Positions 7,315 to 14,772 of a stretch of 36,270 bases of DNA are shown piece by piece. Source of the stretch: a virus; the IMG/VR virus record IMGVR_UViG_3300024259_001518, positions 1 to 36,270 of that record. One strand, given 5' to 3'. Within the stretch, counting starts at the first letter, position 1; each line of letters opens with the position of its first letter. The notes beneath the pieces are model-generated. The model did not search any database. It worked only from the letters and a program-made list of their open reading frames with translations, and was not told the DNA's origin. Both the position numbers and the translations under genes were made by a program.

Positions 7315-8288
7315 ATATAAAAGATTTTTTCCCCAGTGTTGCTAGTAGGGTTCGTAACATTGAAAAACTAAAAGGTAGGAAGGTACTAGTGACAGGGGCA
7401 AGCGGTCTAATTGGTAATCATATTCTTTCAACATTAGATGACGTTGAAGCAGATACACATATTTTACACCATGAGACTGTTCCTTACTGTATACGTAAGA
7501 GAATGACTGGTCATTCTTGGTATTCCTTAACTTTACCTACTAGAAGTTTTGATTATATTTTTCATTTAGCGGGATATGGACAACCAGACAAATTTAGTAT
7601 AAATCCTTATACGACAATCGATTTGAATACGGGGGTTTTACTACATTTAATTACTAAAAATTTAGAGTTTGGTGGTTCTATCTTATTTGCCAGTACTTCA
7701 GAGATTTATAGCGGTTTGACTGTAGAAGCTACTGAAGATATGGTTGGAACTACTACGCCAGCACATCCCAGAGCTTGCTACATTGAAAGTAAACGTTGTG
7801 GTGAGGCTCTTATTCATGCTTTGAATGAAAAGGGTTACAATGGTAAAATTGCTAGGATAGCTTTAGCATATGGTCCTGGTTGCAGATATGATGACACCCG
7901 TGTTATGTCGGATTTCATTAGAATGGGTTTGGAAAATAAGCACATAGCACCAAGGGGTGGATTGAGAAATGTACGTACATATAATTATGTTACTGATACC
8001 GTCCAAATGCTCTTTAACATCCTATTGAATGGGAAGCAGACCGTTTACAATGTAGGTGGTGAAAGTTCTCTTACAATAGGGAGATTAGCTTTGCTAATAG
8101 GAAAGGAAGTAGGTGCAAAAGTGGAGTTAGTTGATTTAATACACACCGATGCATCCCCTACATTTGTTGGTATTAGCACTGATAGATACAATGAGGAATT
8201 CCCAGATATGAAAATTACAAATATAAATGATGGTTTGGATAGGACAATAGAGTGGTTTAGGTATTTGGAGGAGTCAAAAAATGGCTGA
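7308..8288 (+). CDS. NAD-dependent nucleotide-sugar epimerase/dehydratase
   Basis: The start at 7308 follows GTGAGGAG. The 326-residue extended SDR has the Rossmann motif 'VLVTGASGLIGNHIL' at about residue 27, 'FASTSEIYSG' (the Ser/Thr of the catalytic triad) and 'RACYIESKRCGEAL' (Tyr-x3-Lys). 'YGPGCRYDDTRVMSDFI' and 'NVGGESSLTIGRLALLI' give the substrate-side blocks. The 'PRACY.ESKR' form is closest to UDP-glucuronate decarboxylase and dTDP-glucose dehydratase relatives. The exact sugar cannot be read from sequence. It probably works with the transketolase pair and the fucose synthase-like enzyme. Confidence 0.88.
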   Translation: MVDIKDFFPSVASRVRNIEKLKGRKVLVTGASGLIGNHILSTLDDVEADTHILHHETVPYCIRKRMTGHSWYSLTLPTRSFDYIFHLAGYGQPDKFSINPYTTIDLNTGVLLHLITKNLEFGGSILFASTSEIYSGLTVEATEDMVGTTTPAHPRACYIESKRCGEALIHALNEKGYNGKIARIALAYGPGCRYDDTRVMSDFIRMGLENKHIAPRGGLRNVRTYNYVTDTVQMLFNILLNGKQTVYNVGGESSLTIGRLALLIGKEVGAKVELVDLIHTDASPTFVGISTDRYNEEFPDMKITNINDGLDRTIEWFRYLEESKNG

Positions 8289-8484
8289 TATACCATTTGC
8301 AGTTGGTTTGAATAAAGGAAATAGGGCGGTTATTAAACTACAATTTATTAATGGAGTGGTTCCTCTTGTATACTCTCATATGTGTATAACAAAAGATGGA
8401 AATAGGTATGCGTTTAGAACAGAGGAAGATGCTAAATTAGCTGCTAATTATAATGATTGGAAATATATAGAGGATAGCAAATGA
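8281..8484 (+). CDS. Hypothetical 67-residue protein
   Basis: It overlaps the epimerase by 8 nt; TTGGAGGAG upstream serves as its ribosome site. The product 'MADIPFAVGLNKGNRAVIK' has several short strands, then 'YAFRTEEDAKLAANYND'. It may be a small beta-alpha fold. No family is recognised. Its stop overlaps paralogue B by 4 nt (ATGA). Confidence 0.65.
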   Translation: MADIPFAVGLNKGNRAVIKLQFINGVVPLVYSHMCITKDGNRYAFRTEEDAKLAANYNDWKYIEDSK

Positions 8485-8672
8485 AACATGAAAATTTTCC
8501 AGTTGAAGGTTTTAACTTTATGGATGAAGCTGCTACTGAAGTACAAAAGGATATGATTGCAGAACTTTGCAAAGCTAAAGATATACCGATTGATCGACAT
8601 GGTGTATGGCCAGACCCTTTTTCAAAATGGGATGCTGCAAATATGATTGATAGCTTAAAGGAAGGAGATTAA
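8481..8672 (+). CDS. Small Trp/Cys-containing protein, paralogue B
   Basis: This 63-residue protein is the second copy of the family at 3722-3913 (about 54% identical, same length, no gaps). The conserved core includes 'QKDMIAELCKAKD', 'PIDRHGVWPDPFSKWDAANM' and the final 'MIDSL'. As with copy A, it precedes a sugar or methyl gene, here the fucose synthase-like reductase. The level of divergence suggests an old duplication or independent acquisition. The function is unknown. Confidence 0.75.
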   Translation: MKHENFPVEGFNFMDEAATEVQKDMIAELCKAKDIPIDRHGVWPDPFSKWDAANMIDSLKEGD

Positions 8673-8674
8673 AA

Positions 8675-9622
8675 GTGAAAAAATTATTAGTTACTGGAGC
8701 TGGTGGTCTATTAGGAAAAGCAATTTGCACTGTTGCGCAGAATGATTTTGATGTAATTTCCTTAAAAAGGGAAGATTGTGATTTGATTAATTTCCAAGAT
8801 ACAAAAGCTATTTTTAATTATGTAAAACCGGATTATGTAATTCATACGGCAGCCGTAGTTGGAGGTATAGGTTCTAATATGAACCATCCAGGTAAATTTT
8901 TCTGTAGTAACATTGCAATTAATACTAATATTTTGGAATGTGCCAGATTAGTGAATGTGAAAAAACTTATATCATTTTTATCAACGTGTGTCTTCCCCGA
9001 TAATGCACCTTACCCATTGAGCGTAGAGAACATCCATGATGGTCCACCGCACCCTTCTAATGCGGCTTATGCTCATGCTAAACGAATGCTTGATGTACAG
9101 AGTAGAGCTTATAGAACAGAATACGGGTGTGATTTTATTACACTAGTACCTACTAATTTATACGGTTTTCATGATAATTGGGATATTGAGAATGGTCATG
9201 TTATTCCATCCTTAATTCATAAAGCATTTATTGCAAAGAAAGAGGAGAAACCTCTTATTGTATGGGGCAGTGGAAAACCTTTACGAGAATTTATTTTTGT
9301 TGACGATATGGCAAATATTTCTCTTAGGTGTTTTAGTGAATACATTTCTGCTGATCCTTTGATAATATCTACAAGTGAAGAAGTATCTGTAGGAAAAGTA
9401 GCAGAAAAGATAGCTAAAAGAGTTGGTGTGAAATGCATTTTTGATACCGATAAACCTGATGGTCAGATGAGGAAACCTTCTGATAATTCTGTTTTCAAAG
9501 AAATATTTCCTGACTTTGTTTTTACTTCTCTAAAGCAGGGTTTAGGACATACAATAAATGAGTTCGAATATCATTGGATTAACAAATTACCAATGAGAGG
9601 AGTGTCCTATGATAACAAATGA
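8675..9622 (+). CDS. GDP-L-fucose synthase-like epimerase/reductase
   Basis: The 315-residue SDR starts with GTG behind AAGGAGA. It follows the GDP-L-fucose synthase (WcaG/Fcl) pattern closely: 'KKLLVTGAGGLLGKAI', 'HTAAVVGGIGSNMNHPGKFF', 'LSTCVFPDNAPYP', 'YAHAKRMLDVQ' (Tyr-x3-Lys), 'NLYGFHDNWDIENGHVIPSL' and 'GSGKPLREFIFVDDMA'. The Cys of 'STCVFP' and the His of 'NGHVIP' match the epimerisation pair of that family. It would convert a GDP-4-keto-6-deoxy-mannose-like sugar. No GDP-mannose 4,6-dehydratase is in the window, so the substrate must come from elsewhere. It overlaps the next gene by 14 nt. Confidence 0.88.
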   Translation: MKKLLVTGAGGLLGKAICTVAQNDFDVISLKREDCDLINFQDTKAIFNYVKPDYVIHTAAVVGGIGSNMNHPGKFFCSNIAINTNILECARLVNVKKLISFLSTCVFPDNAPYPLSVENIHDGPPHPSNAAYAHAKRMLDVQSRAYRTEYGCDFITLVPTNLYGFHDNWDIENGHVIPSLIHKAFIAKKEEKPLIVWGSGKPLREFIFVDDMANISLRCFSEYISADPLIISTSEEVSVGKVAEKIAKRVGVKCIFDTDKPDGQMRKPSDNSVFKEIFPDFVFTSLKQGLGHTINEFEYHWINKLPMRGVSYDNK

Positions 9623-10490
9623 GATATGCCGATTTGTGGATAATTATGTGAAGAATATTTATTGGAAAGATGGAATAGGAGATTATAGAACTAATCCATA
9701 TTACCCTTTAGATAAAGAGAAAAGAGATAAATGGATTTTGTTTATATTGAAAGAACTAGCGAACCCTTTGGAACAGACAGGTAAACATAGAAAGCAGCAG
9801 TGGGAAGATGGTTGGCAGGAGTCTTTAGACTTGAAAGAGTACATTCCAGGTTATTTTGGTAAATACCCTATTATGAGATTCAACGGTGAATTTGTACGTT
9901 CCAATCATTTAGATAATGATTTAGAGTATCATTTCTTTGCTGGTTTGCAGGAGTATTTGTTTGGTGCGCTTTTGCAACATGTAGAAAATGTATATGAGTT
10001 TGGTTGTGGTACAGGACATAATTTAGTACGAATGCGAGCCGTTAATAAAAAAGCTAAATTATATGGGTTAGATTGGACTCAGTCCGGTGTTCAGAGTGTG
10101 AACAATTTGGAACCTATGCTGCACAATGTTGAGGGTGTGTTATTTGATATGTTTCTTCCTGACCTTAATTTCTCTTTGAAACCGAATAGTGCTGTTGTAA
10201 CTGTAGCGTCTTTAGAACAGTTGGGAACAGGGTTTGAAAAATTTGTACATTATGTAGTAGAGCAGAAGCCTGATATTGTAGTTCACATAGAACCTTTTCA
10301 GGATCTGTTAAATCCAGATAATTTGTTAGATTATCTGTCTTTGCAATATATGAAGAAAAGGAACTACATAGATGGGTATGTGCAATATTTGCAATCGTCT
10401 GGTAAGGCGGAGATTATAATGTATGAAAGATCCTATATTGGCTCTTTATTTGTTGATGGATATACAATTTTGGTGTGGCAACCTTCATAA
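9609..10490 (+). CDS. SAM-dependent methyltransferase (C-terminal catalytic domain)
   Basis: The 293-residue protein begins inside the previous gene behind GAGAGGAG. An N-terminal region of about 120 residues, rich in Trp and Lys, precedes the methyltransferase motif I 'VYEFGCGTGHNLVRM' and 'LYGLDWTQSGVQSV' (motif II). 'AVVTVASLEQLGTGF' follows as motif IV/V. The layout, helical N-terminal part then a Rossmann domain, occurs in methyltransferases of glycan clusters. It is the last gene of the operon and is followed directly by a strong terminator. Confidence 0.8.
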   Translation: MITNEICRFVDNYVKNIYWKDGIGDYRTNPYYPLDKEKRDKWILFILKELANPLEQTGKHRKQQWEDGWQESLDLKEYIPGYFGKYPIMRFNGEFVRSNHLDNDLEYHFFAGLQEYLFGALLQHVENVYEFGCGTGHNLVRMRAVNKKAKLYGLDWTQSGVQSVNNLEPMLHNVEGVLFDMFLPDLNFSLKPNSAVVTVASLEQLGTGFEKFVHYVVEQKPDIVVHIEPFQDLLNPDNLLDYLSLQYMKKRNYIDGYVQYLQSSGKAEIIMYERSYIGSLFVDGYTILVWQPS

Positions 10491-10492
10491 GA

Positions 10493-10524
10493 AATAAGGG
10501 GGTAGGATTTTCTACCCCCTTATT
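10493..10524. terminator. Bidirectional intrinsic terminator
   Basis: A perfect 13-bp inverted repeat (AATAAGGGGGTAG ... CTACCCCCTTATT) encloses a 6-nt loop. It starts 2 nt after the methyltransferase stop and ends 3 nt before the portal stop on the other strand. The A/T ends of the stem provide a short U-run in both directions. It separates the rightward sugar operon from the leftward packaging operon. Confidence 0.9.
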
Positions 10525-10527
10525 ATC

Positions 10528-12213
10528 CTATCTGTCTGTATCTTCACCTCTACCATCCTTACCGTCAAGTTGTCGGGAAGAACCTTTTACATTATCAGTA
10601 ATACCTTTAGCAGAAGGATCAGCATCAGATTTGCCAGGATCTCTATCTCTGTCTCTAGCATTATTTTGTCTAATATCTTTTGTGGATCTATTTTCAGTTT
10701 GATCGTTTGCTTTTAAAATATCTTCTTCTGTTAATTTATCAATGGCATTGCGAATATCTACCATTAAGGCGTCAGGTAAATCCGGTAATGCTCTTTTAGC
10801 TACTGTTTTCATTAATTCTTTTTTGAAGGTAAGTTCAGGGATTATACGATCAGCCATAATAGCATTTTCAAGACTTTGACTGAGATCATCAATGCTGAAG
10901 TCAGTGGACCTTGTAATTTCCACCTTATTAAAATCTTTCTCTTTATTTTGCCATTTCAACCAATATTTAATAATACCTAGTTCTGTCTCTGTGAGATTAG
11001 AGCTTTTCTTACCTAGTACAAGACCTAGTTGTTGAAATTCATAGCGCATTGCTACCCCTGATCTAGCAGCACTACCACTAGTTCTTTGGGCATTAAGACC
11101 AGACAGATGAGCCAATTGAAATGTTTCTTCTACCTTTTTGTCTACCCAATTTAGAATAGCATCTATAGGTTCATTTACTTCTGCATTTAGCCAATCTGGT
11201 TTTCCTGCTTCACCTAGAGATGGATCAAATTCAAGAATAGCCGTAACTCCAGCTTCATTATTAATCTCTTCACCTTCTCTAGCCATAGGACGTCTTGCTT
11301 GAGGGAAACCAGCAAATTTGATAACTTCTTCTCCATAAGAAACATTTCGAATAATACTAGCCGTAATTCTTGATATTTCTTTAATATCAGATTCACCAAT
11401 GTAAGGATCTTCAATATTCTTGATATTTTGAAACCACAGGAAAGGTATTTCATTTAATGGATTAGGTCCTTCTGAAACCATAATTGGATCTTCTGTGGAG
11501 GTTAATGCACTTACAATTTTACCTGGATGTTGTGCATATTTATTATCTCCAGGTTTAGGTTCATAATCTGAAGTATCTGTATGTTTATGAATCCTCATAG
11601 TGGTTCCACCAGAAGTTTCAGGAATAGTCCATATTTCCCATTTATCTGGCCACCAAAGTAAATACCTATTATCGTAATCAAACAATTTGAGATAGGTCAG
11701 TTGAGGTCTATTAGTGCGTTCATCCCTTTCATGTTCCCAATCTAATATATTAGGTAATGTAAAAGTAGAGCAATAAGGATAAATGCCATCAGCTACATCT
11801 TCTTTGAGGATTTGATTTGTACTTGTAGGTTTGTCAACTAAGATTCCTACTGCACCGTATATACCTGCTAATTTTTGAGATTCATTCAAATACACATCAA
11901 AATTGGTTCCATATAGATCAGCATCTTTGGTAAATAACTTCCACAATTTATCATCTACTAAAGGACCTAATTCTCTCAAAGCAGGCTTTTCTGTAAGGTA
12001 GAAATTAAATAGATCAATAACGATACTGGAGTAATTGAAACAGGTTCCTTCATCTTGTCTAGATTTCCAATTTTTTTGGGATTCTCTCATATGTTTTTGT
12101 AATGCAAAATTTATAAAACGAGTACCTCCAGAATAAGCTAGGCCCCAAAATGTCCAATCGCTTATCATATCTGCATAAGTGTCGTGGGTTTCTAATAGTT
12201 GTTCTACATCCAT
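10528..12213 (-). CDS. Portal protein
   Basis: The 561-residue protein fits a siphovirus portal in length, position (directly after terL) and features. It has an N-terminal helical region, a central clip/stem region with 'ITASIIRNVSYGEEVIKFAG', a 'SGSAARSGVAMRYEFQQLG' segment like the wing-domain helices of SPP1-type and DUF4055-like portals, and a low-complexity acidic/basic C-terminal tail ('NNARDRDRDPGKSDADPSAK'). It would form the 12-mer through which DNA is packaged. AAAGGAGA lies 7 nt before the ATG. Transcription runs leftward from the region near 15650. The sequence match is by family pattern, so the exact subfamily is uncertain. Confidence 0.85.
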   Translation of the reverse strand: MDVEQLLETHDTYADMISDWTFWGLAYSGGTRFINFALQKHMRESQKNWKSRQDEGTCFNYSSIVIDLFNFYLTEKPALRELGPLVDDKLWKLFTKDADLYGTNFDVYLNESQKLAGIYGAVGILVDKPTSTNQILKEDVADGIYPYCSTFTLPNILDWEHERDERTNRPQLTYLKLFDYDNRYLLWWPDKWEIWTIPETSGGTTMRIHKHTDTSDYEPKPGDNKYAQHPGKIVSALTSTEDPIMVSEGPNPLNEIPFLWFQNIKNIEDPYIGESDIKEISRITASIIRNVSYGEEVIKFAGFPQARRPMAREGEEINNEAGVTAILEFDPSLGEAGKPDWLNAEVNEPIDAILNWVDKKVEETFQLAHLSGLNAQRTSGSAARSGVAMRYEFQQLGLVLGKKSSNLTETELGIIKYWLKWQNKEKDFNKVEITRSTDFSIDDLSQSLENAIMADRIIPELTFKKELMKTVAKRALPDLPDALMVDIRNAIDKLTEEDILKANDQTENRSTKDIRQNNARDRDRDPGKSDADPSAKGITDNVKGSSRQLDGKDGRGEDTDR

Positions 12214-12225
12214 TTTATTTCTCCT

Positions 12226-14772
12226 TTATTTCCAATAAAGTTTTGATGGTGGCCTTCTTACGTATCTCGGTTTATTCACCCATTGTAAAAATTGACTTGT
12301 TGAGTCTACCATATCGTCATGTTCAGTAGAAGGGAAATTTGTTATTTGATATTCATAATCAGATAACCAATGGGCTTCTTCTGGAAGAAATACCTTTCCA
12401 GCTTCAAATAAAGTTGTTACTGCGTCAAAGCGTAATATTTTGTTCACATTGTTGGTACTGATGGGGATAATGGGAATTCTAGTTTCCATTTTTATATCTT
12501 GAATTAAAGATTGCCCACTAGCTCTATCTTCAACCAATACCCCTGTGGCTTTGTGAACTTCGTATAGTTGTAAAAATCTTTTTTTAAGTTCTGGAAATTC
12601 CATTCTTTTGTTTATTACATCTAATAGGTAATATCCATTTTCACCTATACCCCACACTGTGGCAGCAGATGGGTCACTTATTTCTGAATCTTTAAATGCC
12701 GTATCCCAACTTATAATGATTCTATTTAGTTTTGGTAAAATTGAATATCTTTTTAACCAGGCATGTTTTACCATACCCCCTTCTCTACTTACTGGATGCT
12801 GTTGGTACTGAGCATTCCATTCGTAAGAACCAATAATTTTTTCTATAGCATTTAAAGATGACTGAGGATAAGCTTCTGGCCATAGAGCATCCCCAACTTC
12901 TCTACCGAGAATATCATTCTCTTCTGCAATAGCTTTGAGATCAAGAATTGTCCAATCTTCTTGTGGATGTTCCTTTAGTACATAACCGCTAAGATCATTT
13001 TCATGCCATCTAGTATTAATCATAATAATTCTATTATCAGGCATCAATCTAGTATAAGCAACTGCTCTGTACCATTCGTGGAGGTCTTTTCGAATTGTTT
13101 GGGATTCTATTTCTTTTCTGGATTTGATAGGATCATCTATAATAAAGCAGTTGTGGGTTAAAATGAGATAGTTATCGTTAGTTATCGTTCTTTTATTGTG
13201 TACTGCATGTGCAAAGAAGTTACTTGTTCCCTCAACTTGGATGTCATAGACTGGGATCGGATCTGTGCTAATTCTTTCAATTTGGGAAATGGTGTCCTCT
13301 TTGATTTGTGATGAATTATATGACAACTGAGACATAGTGTTATTAGATTTTCTGGTGCATTGTTGGTCTTGTCCCCATCTATGTGATGTAGTAAGAGAGT
13401 TTCCCTCTTTGTTTTGTTCCCTGTATTGCCATCTACCGTCGATACTTTCCCCATTTGAATATTGCATACAGCGCATTGATTGTTGTCCCTCTCTAGTATT
13501 AAAGGGCGCATTTTGCGTGATATGATGTTGTATTCTTTCCCATGCCGATAATTGGAATTCTGTGTTCCAAGCATTTTCTGAGAATGTGTTTGATTGGCAC
13601 ATTCTCGGGAGCAATGCTGCGTTAAGTAGCTTAATGGGGAAAATGTTTTCCCACATTGAGGACATATTATTTTTGGCATTTTCCTTCGCTCTCTGGACTC
13701 TTTTCTGCATTTGTTGGAACAGAATTTTCGTATAGGCGTTTCTGTTGTTTTTCCGCAGATTACACATTTTCTTTTGTTTTTTACAGCGTGATGTTTTTGG
13801 GAACATTCTATTGAACAATACATATCTTTGTGCTTTCTTTTTATTGCTGCACGTACTTCGTAATTCTTTTTTACTACTTCTTTTCCGCACCATGCACATG
13901 TTATTTTTGTATCGGCTTTTCGAAGCATATGATAGCAGGATCTGCAATGAAGAGAGCCTATAGTTTTTCTTTTTCCACACTCCGGACATACTTGGGATTT
14001 TCTTGTCTGTAATAATTGTGATGGTGTCTCCCTTTTGTATATCTTTCGTTTTAATGTAACCTTGTCCCTGTATGAAGAATTTGTGCTCTCCAGTTGCTCT
14101 AATGTAATTCCCTGAATTTGTGGTGATTTTGTAGAGTTCATTTGTAATTTCCTTTCTAGCAGCTATTATTTTTTTGTATACTAAAGTGTTACTAGTATGG
14201 TCTAAAGATAATATTTTTATTTCTTTGCTAGATAATAACTCTACGAGGGTAGCAATGTCAACAGTTTTTATTGAAGAATCAATCTTCACATTTAGCATTG
14301 TTTCTGCTGGAAGACAATTTGCTCCACGTCCAGTGGCACCACCACCAACACTGATGTTAAAGTACTCTCCACCCTGAATAGTAGAGAAATGAGACACAGA
14401 TTTTGAATCTGAAGAAATAGCACAACCAGGAAATATTTCTCTATGTAAATCTGAGTCAACTAAATTTCTGACTTTTCGTCCAACATCGTCACCACGTTTC
14501 TGATTGTAAGTTGACCATATAATTTGCCAATCTGGATTTCTACCTATGAACCAGGCAGGAAACATTTCAGATGCTAATAAAGTTTTACCATGCCTAGGGG
14601 GAGAAAAAATTAGTAACCTTCTAATATCTCCTCTCTCTACAGCTTCCAGATACATGGCAATCATTTCATGCATTAACCCAATTTTATATTTTGGGTACAT
14701 TAAACGTGTGAAGCTTAAAAGTTTAGAGTGCGCAAATTGTTCGTTGGAAGGACCTTTTTTAATTGCCATCAT
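12226..14772 (-). CDS. terL: Terminase large subunit containing an intein
   Basis: The 848-residue precursor holds a 459-residue terminase plus a 389-residue intein. The packaging ATPase shows Walker A 'FSPPRHGKT' (residues 56-64), then 'GATGRGAN'. The intein (153-541) follows, then Walker B 'CFIIDDP' with acidic residues at 546-547 and the coupling motif 'MINTRW' near 584. The nuclease domain has D690 ('ISWDTAF'), E748/D749 ('VLVEDRASG') and D819/D820 ('EHDDM'). After splicing the junction reads GRGAN-CFIIDD, an intact TerL. The gene overlaps terS by 14 nt. Two ATGs in tandem (14772, 14769) could both serve. The frame is continuous through the overlapping HNH gene at 13182-14141. Confidence 0.93.
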   Translation of the reverse strand: MMAIKKGPSNEQFAHSKLLSFTRLMYPKYKIGLMHEMIAMYLEAVERGDIRRLLIFSPPRHGKTLLASEMFPAWFIGRNPDWQIIWSTYNQKRGDDVGRKVRNLVDSDLHREIFPGCAISSDSKSVSHFSTIQGGEYFNISVGGGATGRGANCLPAETMLNVKIDSSIKTVDIATLVELLSSKEIKILSLDHTSNTLVYKKIIAARKEITNELYKITTNSGNYIRATGEHKFFIQGQGYIKTKDIQKGDTITIITDKKIPSMSGVWKKKNYRLSSLQILLSYASKSRYKNNMCMVRKRSSKKELRSTCSNKKKAQRYVLFNRMFPKTSRCKKQKKMCNLRKNNRNAYTKILFQQMQKRVQRAKENAKNNMSSMWENIFPIKLLNAALLPRMCQSNTFSENAWNTEFQLSAWERIQHHITQNAPFNTREGQQSMRCMQYSNGESIDGRWQYREQNKEGNSLTTSHRWGQDQQCTRKSNNTMSQLSYNSSQIKEDTISQIERISTDPIPVYDIQVEGTSNFFAHAVHNKRTITNDNYLILTHNCFIIDDPIKSRKEIESQTIRKDLHEWYRAVAYTRLMPDNRIIMINTRWHENDLSGYVLKEHPQEDWTILDLKAIAEENDILGREVGDALWPEAYPQSSLNAIEKIIGSYEWNAQYQQHPVSREGGMVKHAWLKRYSILPKLNRIIISWDTAFKDSEISDPSAATVWGIGENGYYLLDVINKRMEFPELKKRFLQLYEVHKATGVLVEDRASGQSLIQDIKMETRIPIIPISTNNVNKILRFDAVTTLFEAGKVFLPEEAHWLSDYEYQITNFPSTEHDDMVDSTSQFLQWVNKPRYVRRPPSKLYWK
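13170..13189. repeat. 10-bp tandem duplication at the HNH stop codon
   Basis: Two perfect copies of AGTTATCGTT lie head to tail (plus strand). They cover the HNH stop codon (13182-13184) and encode the intein link 'RTITNDN' between blocks F and G. Ten is not a multiple of three. With a single copy the TerL frame would run into a TAA before the block G His-Asn, so the duplication is required for the present TerL frame. Confidence 0.9.
13182..14141 (-). CDS. Zinc-finger HNH homing endonuclease, overlapping gene
   Basis: This 319-residue protein is encoded in the +1 frame entirely inside the intein. It has four Cys-pair zinc modules: C52/C55-C66/C69, C82/C85-C109/C113, C126/C129-C141/C145 and C160/C163-C177/C181. 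The HNH nuclease follows, with C223/C226, 'LLLHHIDGDKTNN' (H252/H253), N265 and 'CLSCHIIHH' (C270/C273, H277/H278). AAAGGA at 14150-14155 lies 8 nt before its ATG, so independent translation is plausible. The first 50 residues and last 25 are encoded by the same bases as intein blocks B and F and look less protein-like. The family cuts intein-free target alleles and spreads the element. Its target is presumably the empty terL site. Confidence 0.92.
   Translation of the reverse strand: MNSTKSPQIQGITLEQLESTNSSYRDKVTLKRKIYKRETPSQLLQTRKSQVCPECGKRKTIGSLHCRSCYHMLRKADTKITCAWCGKEVVKKNYEVRAAIKRKHKDMYCSIECSQKHHAVKNKRKCVICGKTTETPIRKFCSNKCRKESRERRKMPKIICPQCGKTFSPLSYLTQHCSRECANQTHSQKMLGTQNSNYRHGKEYNIISRKMRPLILERDNNQCAVCNIQMGKVSTVDGNTGNKTKRETLLLHHIDGDKTNNAPENLITLCLSCHIIHHKSKRTPFPKLKELAQIRSQSMTSKLREQVTSLHMQYTIKER
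14149..14155 (-). promoter_or_regulatory. Ribosome binding site of the overlapping HNH gene
   Basis: On the minus strand AAAGGAA is followed 8 nt later by ATG at 14141. The same bases encode 'RKE' of the intein. It is as good as the sites of other genes here and is the main sign that the endonuclease is made as a free protein rather than as part of the TerL precursor. Confidence 0.7.

Larger units (their letters stand above)
13150..14316 (-). mobile_element. Intein in TerL with a double-coded interior
   Basis: The element has 389 codons. Splicing block A is 'CLPAETML' (Cys1). Block B is 'NYIRATGEHKFF' at residues 70-81 and 'DIQKGDTITII' closes the N-terminal Hint part. Block F is 'VYDIQVEGTSNFFAHAV'. 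Block G is 'LILTHN' with +1 Cys in the extein. The insertion is right before Walker B, the kind of conserved site inteins favour. Residues 102-350 do not look like a protein domain (strings rich in Lys, Gln, Ser, Met). The DNA there codes for an HNH nuclease in the +1 frame. The F-to-G link is about 12 residues longer than usual and contains a decoy 'VHNK', which lacks a usable +1 nucleophile. Confidence 0.92.

Noticed and set aside
10475-10702. 75-residue plus-strand ORF crossing the terminator
   Set aside because: It runs through the terminator hairpin and antisense to the portal gene; the Ser/Leu-rich product has no features.
13337-14012. Plus-strand ORFs of 60-72 residues opposite the intein
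   Set aside because: Their products are Phe/Leu/Cys-rich reverse readings of the Lys-rich coding strand and have no ribosome sites. They are shadows.
13182-14316. Group I intron with an HNH gene inside terL
   Set aside because: The flanking parts translate into clear Hint splicing blocks (Cys1, block B His, block F, His-Asn|Cys) in the TerL frame, which an intron would not keep. No intron core was seen.
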